Source of the DNA: DATBVX01 sp963705495
GTDB taxonomy: Bacteria; Pseudomonadota; Gammaproteobacteria; Steroidobacterales; Steroidobacteraceae
Assembly: GCA_963705495.1 (NCBI GenBank)
Contig: CAVPJQ010000003.1
Location: 248,001 to 312,000, forward strand
Direction of reading: 5' to 3'
Length of the DNA stretch: 64,000 nt
Shown here piece by piece: positions 55,012 to 62,077 of this stretch. The notes under the pieces are model-generated. The model saw only the letters and a list, made by a program, of their open reading frames with translations. It did not search any database and had not been told where the DNA came from. Position 1 is the first letter of the stretch; each line of letters opens with the position of its first letter. The position numbers and the translations under genes are program-made.

Positions 55012-56037
55012 ATGAGTAGATCCGCACCGCGCTCACGCGCTGCGCGGGTGGGCCTGATAACTACGCTCTGTCTGGGGTTGAGTCTCGTCGCCGTGTTGCT
55101 GGCGATCGCCGGCTGTGAAGCGACTATCAGCATGAGCGAGCACACCATGAACTCCGGCTCTGAAACGAAGGCCGCTCCGCGCCGCGATCCGCCGCCGACT
55201 CTCGTGCCCGTGTTGTTCGATGATTTTGACTACCGCTCGCCGCGCGAATTCGAGCACAACGGCTGGATTCTGCGCAGTGAACCGGGTTGGCCGGGAATCA
55301 GCGGCGCGCTTTGGAATGGCAACGTGACGCTGGGTGTGGCGGACCCGGAGCGCGCCGGCAACTTCCTGGTGCGCATGACGGCTACGACCGATGACACGAC
55401 GACACGCCAGGCGCAGTTCTGCCATCAGCGCAAGTATTACGAGGGCACCTACGCGGCCCGTGTCCGGTTTCACGACGCGCCCGCGGCGGGCCCCGATGGC
55501 GACCAGGTGGTCGAAACCTTCTACATGATCAGCCCGCTCAAGGCGCCGCTCGATCCTGACTACAGCGAGCTCGATTTCGAGTACCTGCCGAATGGCGGTT
55601 GGGGCGGCGGCGAGCTCACACTTTACGTGACGACCTGGGAAACGTTCCGCCCGGAGCCCGAATGGTTGCAGGTGAATACCAGTCAGGCGGTGCAGGGGAG
55701 TCGTGAAGGCTGGCACACGTTGGTGCTGCAGGTGGGCGCGCGAACGGTGAAGTACTACATCGATGGCGAACTGCTCGCGACGCACGGCGAGCCGTACTAT
55801 CCCGAAGAGCCGATGTCGATCAACTTCAACCTGTGGTTCATCAAGGACGGGTTCGTGCGCAGCGGCGAGTCGCGCCACTACGTGGAAGACATCGACTGGG
55901 TGTTTCACGAGAAAGACGCGACACTGGCGCCGCACCGCGTGGAAGAACTCGTTGGCGAGTTGCGCCAAGCGGGCGTGAAGTTCCGCGACACTGTGCCGGC
56001 GTTGAATCCGCCGCTCAGCTCACCCTGCAATTTCTGA
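55012..56037 (+). CDS. Glycoside hydrolase family 16-like lipoprotein
   Basis: 341 residues. A signal peptide ends in the lipobox AIAGC, so the enzyme is a membrane-anchored lipoprotein. The GH16 catalytic signature E-x-D-x-E appears as SELDFEYLPN near residue 185, with nucleophile and acid/base both present. Beta-sandwich segments around it (KYYEGTYAARVRFHDAP, EGWHTLVLQVGARTVKYYID) fit the family, whose members cut beta-1,3/1,4-glucans, agar-type or exported polysaccharides. At the end of a polysaccharide locus it may trim or release the locus product. It starts directly after the DUF2269 stop. Confidence 0.8.
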   Translation: MSRSAPRSRAARVGLITTLCLGLSLVAVLLAIAGCEATISMSEHTMNSGSETKAAPRRDPPPTLVPVLFDDFDYRSPREFEHNGWILRSEPGWPGISGALWNGNVTLGVADPERAGNFLVRMTATTDDTTTRQAQFCHQRKYYEGTYAARVRFHDAPAAGPDGDQVVETFYMISPLKAPLDPDYSELDFEYLPNGGWGGGELTLYVTTWETFRPEPEWLQVNTSQAVQGSREGWHTLVLQVGARTVKYYIDGELLATHGEPYYPEEPMSINFNLWFIKDGFVRSGESRHYVEDIDWVFHEKDATLAPHRVEELVGELRQAGVKFRDTVPALNPPLSSPCNF

Positions 56038-56053
56038 GCGCGGGCCGGAGCAG

Positions 56054-57658
56054 TCAGTGACGGGTCCGATCGGGCACCTGCCGCTGCAGTCGCCGCAAGA
56101 TTCGATCCTGCACCCGTTGTCGCCACTCGGACGTGAAGCGTGCGGGCGCTGCGATCTCCGCGGTCACGGCTTGTTCCGCCTGGGCGACCGACGGCATGGT
56201 GCTGAAGCCCATGAATACGTCAGTTCGGTTGCCAATGGCGCCGGTAGTCGTCTGGACGAAGAACGGGAGGAAATTGTTTCCCGTGCTGGTGAGTGCCTGG
56301 TAGTCACCGAGAAAGAGTCCGCCGGCATCCGGTGCGCGGTTCAGATCGAACGGCCCGCTGAGATGCGATTCCCTAAAGGTGAGGGCGTCGGTGGAGGTGG
56401 CGATCCAGTAGTCGGTCGGAAGCGTCGCCGGGTCTGCCGTGTTATTGCGAAAGTCGTAGTAGGTGACACCGATGACTCCATCGGCTCTCACGTGCACCGT
56501 CGGGGTGAATGCGGGGGTCGTCGTGATGGAATTGACGCGCACCGGCGTGCTCCAAGTGACTCCCCCGTCCAATGAGCGAGACAGTGCGATCGCATCGCGC
56601 TGCCCGCCGGAGAATCGCGCATCCTGCCACGCCACATACACGACGCCGCTGCTGTCGACCGCCAATGCCGGCACATCGGAGCCGTCGCGAACCGGCGCGT
56701 CCGTGTCGGGATCCGAGGCACCGATCGCCATGAGCTCCGCTACTGTTGTCGGCGCGCTCCACGTGTCTCCATGGTCCGCCGATCGGATCACTCGAATCGA
56801 CGACGAAGCACGGCCGGCCACGATGTCGATCTGCGTAAAGACATTGACGAGCAATCCTCCGGGAAGCACCCCGACTTGGTTACCGATCGTCTGGTTGGCG
56901 GGTCCAGGATCGTAAATGCTGCGCGCTTGCCAGGAGGCGCCGCCGTCGATGGTGCGGCTGAGCCACGTCGGTCCCGCCTGCGTGATGGTCAGTCGATCCC
57001 ATACCGCGTAAACGAAACGCGCGTCGGCGCCGTCCGCGGTGATGGAGCCCTTGTCATTGAAGAACTGATCATCATCGCGGATCAGCGTGATCGGTGGTGC
57101 CCACGTGACGCCGCCGTCAGCCGAGCGTGACACGAGCATCGCACTCGTTGAGCCGGGCGCGAGCGTCCCGCCGCTGAAAGAGAGCGCCATCGCATACGCT
57201 ATGCCGCCAGGGGACACCGTGACCCACGGATCGGTGCTCCGTTCGAAATCGCCGCCATTGGCGGCGTCACCGCCCGTGCAGTGCGAGAAGGGTACGGCCG
57301 AGATGGTCCAGTTCTGTCCGCCATCGAAGGAAGTCCCCACCAGGAGTCCCTGTGCCCCGCCGTTGGACCAGCGATCCTGTTGCCAGGCGCCAATGAGATT
57401 GGCCGGGCTGGTCGGGTTGATCGCCACACTGGGCTCGACTTCGGCATCGACATAGAGCGTGCCTGTCTGCGGCGAGCCATTGCAGCCGGCCGTCATGGTC
57501 GAGGCGGGCGAGACGCGCACCAGCGGTATGGACGTGAACGGTGGTGGACCCGGAGGCACGGGTGCACCGCTGCTGCCATGGCCACCTCCGCCGCACGAAA
57601 CCAGCAAGACCGGTGCGACCGCTGTCAACAACAGCTGCCGAATGAGATCGTTGCCCAT
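56054..57658 (-). CDS. BNR-repeat (sialidase-fold) lipoprotein
   Basis: 534 residues from ATG 57658. A lipoprotein signal ends LLVSCGGGG, followed by a Gly/Pro-rich linker. Five Asp-box (BNR) repeats are visible: SFDGGQNW, SADGGVTW, TIDGGASW, SADHGDTW and SLDGGVTW, giving a six-bladed propeller. EPSVAINPTSPANLIGAW and DIPALAVD-type blades support it. The fold is shared by sialidases, but also by non-enzymatic propellers, and I cannot locate the arginine triad of true sialidases. It ends 16 bases from the GH16 gene, converging with it. Confidence 0.75.
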   Translation of the reverse strand: MGNDLIRQLLLTAVAPVLLVSCGGGGHGSSGAPVPPGPPPFTSIPLVRVSPASTMTAGCNGSPQTGTLYVDAEVEPSVAINPTSPANLIGAWQQDRWSNGGAQGLLVGTSFDGGQNWTISAVPFSHCTGGDAANGGDFERSTDPWVTVSPGGIAYAMALSFSGGTLAPGSTSAMLVSRSADGGVTWAPPITLIRDDDQFFNDKGSITADGADARFVYAVWDRLTITQAGPTWLSRTIDGGASWQARSIYDPGPANQTIGNQVGVLPGGLLVNVFTQIDIVAGRASSSIRVIRSADHGDTWSAPTTVAELMAIGASDPDTDAPVRDGSDVPALAVDSSGVVYVAWQDARFSGGQRDAIALSRSLDGGVTWSTPVRVNSITTTPAFTPTVHVRADGVIGVTYYDFRNNTADPATLPTDYWIATSTDALTFRESHLSGPFDLNRAPDAGGLFLGDYQALTSTGNNFLPFFVQTTTGAIGNRTDVFMGFSTMPSVAQAEQAVTAEIAAPARFTSEWRQRVQDRILRRLQRQVPDRTRH

Positions 57659-57770
57659 GACTGTTCCGCGCCGGTGCTCCGGCCGGTTGCGAACGCCGGC
57701 CCCCCGCATGATCCTGCATTCATGGCAGCACGACGAGGGGCTCATGGCTTCTAACCCACGACCGGCGCGG

Positions 57771-57785
57771 TTAAACTACGCGCCC
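57771..57785 (+). promoter_or_regulatory. -10/discriminator of tRNA-Val(CAC)
   Basis: TTAAACTACGCGCCC stands eight bases before the tRNA. It matches the block TTACACTACGCGCCC before the other tRNA-Val at all but one position. A -35 box is weak (TTCTAA at 57749, 17 bases before TAAACT). Confidence 0.45.
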
Positions 57786-57792
57786 CCAAAAA

Positions 57793-57867
57793 GGGCGGTT
57801 AGCTCAGCGGTAGAGCACTGCTTTCACACGGCAGGGGTCGCTGGTTCGATCCCAGCACCGCCCACCA
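57793..57867 (+). tRNA. tRNA-Val (anticodon CAC)
   Basis: The acceptor arm GGGCGGT pairs with ACCGCCC, followed by A and an encoded CCA. The anticodon stem CTGCT/GGCAG closes with a T-G pair around TTCACAC, giving anticodon CAC. Together with tRNA-Val(TAC) at 6560 it reads GTG codons. Its 3' half is overlapped on the other strand by the SH3 gene. Confidence 0.93.
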
Positions 57868-58267
57868 ATAGAACGCGGACCCTGCATGAATGGCTGTAGG
57901 CGTACAGACGCTGCATCAGTCCGTCGGTGCGCACAGCCATGCGCACTGACTCCTTGGAGATCCACCCGCGACGCCAATCGCCAGCGGCGGCTCGATATCC
58001 GATCTGCACCCAGATTTGGGTTGTCATGCCGAAATCCAGCGCCCGCTCCTGGCACACGAAGATCGGCATGCCCGGAGACAGCCGTTCGATCTGCACGCCC
58101 TGCCACCCGGTGCCGGGCGTGAAGCGCGGCGGGCCTGCGTACACCTCCGCCGTCGATGAAGTGATTGCGCGGGCGTTGCATTCCTGTGCATGCGCGCCTG
58201 GGGATGCGAGCAAAGCTGCCGCACCGAGCAGTGCCATTGCCAGGCCGGCTCTGAAGAGCGATCCCAT
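57824..58267 (-). CDS. Secreted protein with SH3-like region
   Basis: 147 residues from ATG 58267. A signal peptide (LAMALLGAAALLASPGAHAQ) is followed by AEVYAGPPRFTPGTGWQGVQ, PIFVCQERALDFGMTTQIWV and DWRRGWISKESVRM, an SH3b-like pattern of short strands ending in the W-I motif. SH3b domains often bind cell-wall peptides. The last 44 bases run antisense through tRNA-Val; all three frames are open into the tRNA, so the true end may be affected by an indel. It lies downstream of the MFS gene on the same strand. Confidence 0.55.
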   Translation of the reverse strand: MGSLFRAGLAMALLGAAALLASPGAHAQECNARAITSSTAEVYAGPPRFTPGTGWQGVQIERLSPGMPIFVCQERALDFGMTTQIWVQIGYRAAAGDWRRGWISKESVRMAVRTDGLMQRLYAYSHSCRVRVLLVGGAGIEPATPAV

Positions 58268-58385
58268 TCTGCCTACCTCTTGCGCCCGGCATCGGGCGCC
58301 ACGACTGAATCTGTCGCGAGGCCCGCGCCTATCGCACGCGCGCACGGTATGGCGGCGTCGAATGACCCCGACCGGAATCGACACC

Positions 58386-59621
58386 TCAGCTGGAATTCGT
58401 TGCCGGTGCCAGGCGCAGGCCTTTCATGAGCAGGGCGAGGCTGACGAATACGAGCGCTGCGGCTGCGGCAAATGGCGCGCCCGGGAAATGGTAAAGGCTG
58501 TCGGCGCGCGTGAAGTGCTCGAAGAGTCCGGTCATGAGGGGAGGGCCAAGGATTGAGCTCAAGCTGTAAAGGCTGGCGACCGCTCCCTGCAGTTCTCCCT
58601 GCGCGCTGGCCGGAATCTGGCCCGACATCAAGGCGTTCATCGCGGGGTAGGCGAGGGCGGCCGGCAACCAGGCGAGCAGCGAGGCATACATCATCCAGCC
58701 CTGGGTGGCAGATGCGTATCCGAGATACGTGATCGCGCCAAAGAGCAGCCCGACGATGACTGCCCGGCGATCACCGCCGAGCCGTGGGATCAGCATCCGG
58801 GTGAGAAAGCCCTGCCCGATCACCATCACTACGCCCGCCACTGCGAGTGAAAAGCCCACCGCCGCAGTCGACCAGCCGAATTTCAGGATGGTGTAGAACG
58901 ACCACACGTTGGGCAGCACCTGGTGGCCGAGCTGCCAGAAGAACGCCGCTGCGGCCATCCAGGCGACCGATGGGTAGTGGCGGATCTGCAGCAAGGTGCC
59001 GAGTGGATTGGCACGCGACCACTGAAATGGCCGTCGCGATTCTGGCGGCAGAGACTCGGGCAGCGCGATCAGGCCGAACCCCGTATTGAGCAGCGCCAGG
59101 ACGGCGGCGGCGATGAAGGGCGCGCGCGGCCCAAGCGTGCCGACCAGCCCGCCGATCACGGGGCCGATGATGAAGCCGGTGCCGAACGCCGCACCTACCA
59201 GCCCGAAGTTCTGCGAGCGCTTTTCCGGCGGACTGATGTCGGCAATGTACGCGTAGGCTGGCGTGAAGGAGGCACCCGCGATACCGGCGATGATGCGTCC
59301 CAGGAAGAGCCAGCCGATCGTCGGGGCAACGCCCATGACCAGGTAGTCGATCCCAAGCGCAAAGAGCGCGCTGAGCAGGACCGGGCGACGTCCGAACCGA
59401 TCGCTCAGGTTGCCGAGCACCGGTGCACAGAAGAACTGCACGATCGCATAGGCGAATGCCAGCCAGCCACCGTAGGCGGCAGCGCTCCCGAGCCCCAGGC
59501 CAGTGAGCTCGACGATGAGCTGCGGCATCACCGGCAGGATCAGCCCGAAGCCGATCGAGTCGATCAGCACCGTGACGAAGATGAAAAGGACTGCCGGTCG
59601 GCTGGAAGCGGAGCCAGGCAT
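58386..59621 (-). CDS. MFS drug transporter, TetA-like (DHA1 family)
   Basis: 411 residues with twelve predicted helices. The N-terminal helix SIGFGLILPVMPQLIVEL and the motif A loop GNLSDRFGRRPVLLSALF between helices two and three are those of tetracycline-type efflux proteins. Motif C-like GAAFGTGFIIGPVIGG lies in helix five. It would export a hydrophobic drug or metabolite in exchange for protons. It is divergent from a PadR-type regulator with a dyad in between, the standard layout of a regulator-controlled efflux pump. Confidence 0.9.
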   Translation of the reverse strand: MPGSASSRPAVLFIFVTVLIDSIGFGLILPVMPQLIVELTGLGLGSAAAYGGWLAFAYAIVQFFCAPVLGNLSDRFGRRPVLLSALFALGIDYLVMGVAPTIGWLFLGRIIAGIAGASFTPAYAYIADISPPEKRSQNFGLVGAAFGTGFIIGPVIGGLVGTLGPRAPFIAAAVLALLNTGFGLIALPESLPPESRRPFQWSRANPLGTLLQIRHYPSVAWMAAAAFFWQLGHQVLPNVWSFYTILKFGWSTAAVGFSLAVAGVVMVIGQGFLTRMLIPRLGGDRRAVIVGLLFGAITYLGYASATQGWMMYASLLAWLPAALAYPAMNALMSGQIPASAQGELQGAVASLYSLSSILGPPLMTGLFEHFTRADSLYHFPGAPFAAAAALVFVSLALLMKGLRLAPATNSS

Positions 59622-59651
59622 TGCATTACTCCCGGGGTGTCCGCGCTATAT

Positions 59652-59667
59652 TAGTCAAATTAGACTA
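59652..59667. promoter_or_regulatory. Inverted repeat between MFS and PadR genes, likely operator
   Basis: TAGTC-AAATTA-GACTA, embedded in an AT-rich stretch, lies 14 bases before the PadR start and 31 bases from the MFS start. One protein bound here could repress both genes. Confidence 0.5.
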
Positions 59668-59680
59668 TTATTATCAAACT

Positions 59681-60289
59681 ATGAGAGCCGAGCTTCTGGT
59701 TCTGGGCGCGCTGCATCGCGGCGCCATGCATCCCTACGAGATCCGCCGCCGTCTGAAGGCGGCGCTGGTCGAGTGCTACACGGATGTCGATGTGGGCACG
59801 TTGTATTACTGCGTGCGCCAGCTGGCGGCGGCGGGTCTCATCGAAGTGCATGGCACCGAAAAGGTGGCGCGCGGCGGTGCGCGTACGATCTACCGCATCA
59901 CCCGCAGCGGCCGGGCGCGGTTTAGCGAGTTGCTGATGGAGCACTTCAGTGCGGCGGGGTCGATCGCAGGAACGCTCTATTCTGCCTTGCTGTTCCTGCA
60001 CCTCGCCGATCTGCCGGCCGTGGCCGCCGCGTTGCGCGCGCGGCTCGAGCGACAGGAAGCCGCGCTACAGGAGACGCGCGAGGTCCGGCGACGGATCGGC
60101 AAGTACGCCGGCACCGGCGTGCGGCATCTCCTCGATCACCTGGCAGCTCAGCGCGAACTCGATCGCAAGTGGTTGCATCGGGTCCTCAAGGACGTGGAGC
60201 GCGACCAGGTCCGCGATTCGGATCTGCCCCGGCTGCACGCACAGCTGCGCCGCCGGCCTGCTCGACCTCGTGCGGGTTCGGTGAAGTGA
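59681..60289 (+). CDS. PadR family transcriptional regulator
   Basis: 202 residues from ATG 59681 (MRAELLVLGALHRGAMHPYE). The winged helix-turn-helix is typical of PadR: HPYEIRRRLKAALVECYTDV, then DVGTLYYCVRQLAAAGLIEV and the wing GGARTIYRITRSGRARF. The C-terminal half is helical, as in Vir_Act_alpha_C dimerisation regions. PadR proteins usually repress neighbouring detoxification or efflux genes and release DNA on binding a small molecule. Its target is most probably the divergent MFS gene. Confidence 0.88.
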   Translation: MRAELLVLGALHRGAMHPYEIRRRLKAALVECYTDVDVGTLYYCVRQLAAAGLIEVHGTEKVARGGARTIYRITRSGRARFSELLMEHFSAAGSIAGTLYSALLFLHLADLPAVAAALRARLERQEAALQETREVRRRIGKYAGTGVRHLLDHLAAQRELDRKWLHRVLKDVERDQVRDSDLPRLHAQLRRRPARPRAGSVK

Positions 60290-60310
60290 GAGAGCCATGC
60301 TCAGAAGCCT

Positions 60311-60922
60311 CTATCGGGAGCTCACAGCGGTCGCTTTGGTGCGTGTGAAAGCCATGGTCCAGTTGGTTTCCCAGGTCCTACCGCCATCCACCGAGAATGC
60401 CTGTTCCCAGCGAGGGTGAGGCGTCGTGATGCGCGACCACGTAAAGCGCACCTGGATCGGTCGGCCCTGGTACTGATCGGATCCTTCGAACACTCCAACG
60501 TCGCCGGCAAATGCGCCAATCACAGGTGGCTGCAACGCGCTGCTGCGATTGTCGATCCAGTAGATCGACCACCGGCCAGTGGTCGGATCGAAGAAACGCA
60601 GGCTGAGCCCGACGAATCCCTGCCAGAAGTCGGTGCGATATTCGTCCTGATTGCCGAGACGCCCGGGGAGGGCGTTGCACACGCTGTACGCTTCGAATTC
60701 CTGCCATTCGTTCGATCCCTGCAGGCGCGTCACTAAGCGGCGATTGTGGATCTGCCAGCGCCCCATCAGGAAATCGAATGCCCGAGCCTGATCCTCGTGC
60801 TGCTGCGCCTGATTGACGGCCAGAAGCCACTCGGCTCTGACGTTTTCTGCGCCACTGAGCGAAGGAACGAGGCCGAGCCCGAGAACCAGCGACAGCGCGA
60901 TATGGGTTCGAGAGATACGCAT
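60311..60922 (-). CDS. Secreted protein of unknown function, DUF1579-like
   Basis: 203 residues. A signal peptide ends near SLSGAENV. The mature part has FDFLMGRWQIHNRRLVTRLQ and GRWSIYWIDNRSSALQPPVI, a pattern of lipocalin-like beta strands seen in DUF1579-type proteins (small-molecule binding or unknown). No catalytic motif is evident. It is divergent from the WYL regulator with three GCCCT-type half-sites between them, so it is a candidate target of that regulator. Confidence 0.7.
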   Translation of the reverse strand: MRISRTHIALSLVLGLGLVPSLSGAENVRAEWLLAVNQAQQHEDQARAFDFLMGRWQIHNRRLVTRLQGSNEWQEFEAYSVCNALPGRLGNQDEYRTDFWQGFVGLSLRFFDPTTGRWSIYWIDNRSSALQPPVIGAFAGDVGVFEGSDQYQGRPIQVRFTWSRITTPHPRWEQAFSVDGGRTWETNWTMAFTRTKATAVSSR

Positions 60923-60970
60923 GGTTGTTCGCTCCTCGCAAGTGAAGCAATCTCCATGGCGTGCAGCCTA

Positions 60971-60997
60971 GCCCTTATTTAGGGCGTAAACCGCCCT
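60971..60997. promoter_or_regulatory. Three alternating half-sites, likely WYL-regulator operator
   Basis: GCCCT (60971-60975), AGGGCG (60981-60986) and CGCCCT (60992-60997) alternate in orientation with equal 5-base spacers. Two overlapping dyads result. The array lies 25 bases before the WYL gene and 49 bases from the divergent gene. Confidence 0.5.
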
Positions 60998-61021
60998 GAT
61001 TCAGCGTACCATTTTTACTCT

Positions 61022-61984
61022 ATGTATCACCCCACCACGCGCGTGCTCGGTGTGCTCGAGCTGCTGCAGACCCACGGCCGCATGAGCGGTGCGGAGCTGT
61101 CACGGCGAATCAAGGTGGACGCGCGCACGCTGCGGCGTTACATCGCGCGGCTGGAGGAGATCGGCGTGCCCATCACGACCGAGCGCGGACGTTATGGCGC
61201 GTACATGCTCGTCGCAGGCTACAAGCTTCCGCCGATGATGTTCACGGACGAGGAGGCGCTGGCGTTGTCAGTGGGGTTGCTCGCTGCACGGAGCCTCGCG
61301 CTCTCCGGCGCAGCGCCGGCCGTGGCGAGCGCCCAGGCCAAACTCGAGCGCGTCATGCCCGCTAATCTCAAGCGGCGGGTTCGTGCGATCGACGAAACGG
61401 TCGCGCTGGATCTGTCGCGCCACTCACCTTCCGTCGCAAACGATGCGCTGATTGCATTGAGCACCGCGGCGCAAGCCCAGAAGCGAGTGGCGATGCGCTA
61501 TCGCGCCGCGCAGCGCGACGAGACCGAGCGTGAGTTCGATCCCTACGGGCTCGCCTTCCGCGGCGGCCGCTGGTACGTGGTCGGCATGTGTCACTTGCGA
61601 GGCGGCTTGCGATCGTTTCGGCTCGATCGGGTGCAATCGGTTCGCCCGCTCGAAACTGGATTCACGCGGCCCGATAACTTCGACGCGTTGGGGCATCTCG
61701 CCTTCTCGATCGCGACGCTGCCGCGCGCACACCAGGTCGAAGTGCTGCTCAAGACCGAGCTGGAGGTTGCACAGCGTGAATTGTTTTCGTCTCTCGGGAT
61801 CCTGGAGCAGGCGAGTGACGGGGTGCTGTTGCGTGCACAAGCTGACAACCTGGAGTGGTTCGCTCGTGAGTTGTCGCGCCTGCCGTTTGACTTCGAGATC
61901 CGTCGGCCGGTGCAGTTGCGCGAGGCGCTTTCCAGGTGCGCCATGCGTATCCAGCGGCTGGCTGGAGCGGTCCCACACGCTTGA
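61022..61984 (+). CDS. HTH-WYL transcriptional regulator (YafY family)
   Basis: 320 residues. An N-terminal helix-turn-helix (VLELLQTHGRMSGAELSRRI, DARTLRRYIARLEEIGVPI) is followed by a WYL domain at about residues 155-215 (FDPYGLAFRGGRWYVVGMCH and FRLDRVQSVRPLE) and a C-terminal WCX-type extension. The name-giving Trp-Tyr-Leu appears as WYV. WYL domains sense nucleic acids or small ligands. It probably controls itself and the divergent secreted protein through the half-site array. Confidence 0.88.
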   Translation: MYHPTTRVLGVLELLQTHGRMSGAELSRRIKVDARTLRRYIARLEEIGVPITTERGRYGAYMLVAGYKLPPMMFTDEEALALSVGLLAARSLALSGAAPAVASAQAKLERVMPANLKRRVRAIDETVALDLSRHSPSVANDALIALSTAAQAQKRVAMRYRAAQRDETEREFDPYGLAFRGGRWYVVGMCHLRGGLRSFRLDRVQSVRPLETGFTRPDNFDALGHLAFSIATLPRAHQVEVLLKTELEVAQRELFSSLGILEQASDGVLLRAQADNLEWFARELSRLPFDFEIRRPVQLREALSRCAMRIQRLAGAVPHA

Positions 61985-62077
61985 GCGGGTGGCTGCAATT
62001 CTCCTGAAATATGTCGCCACCTGCCGACGTCTGGCGCGCTTCCGTGCGCCATGACACGATCCTGAACAAGTTAATGG

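Noticed and set aside
56054..57658. Annotation as a definite sialidase
   Set aside because: Asp boxes show the propeller only; I could not place the catalytic arginines, tyrosine and glutamate.
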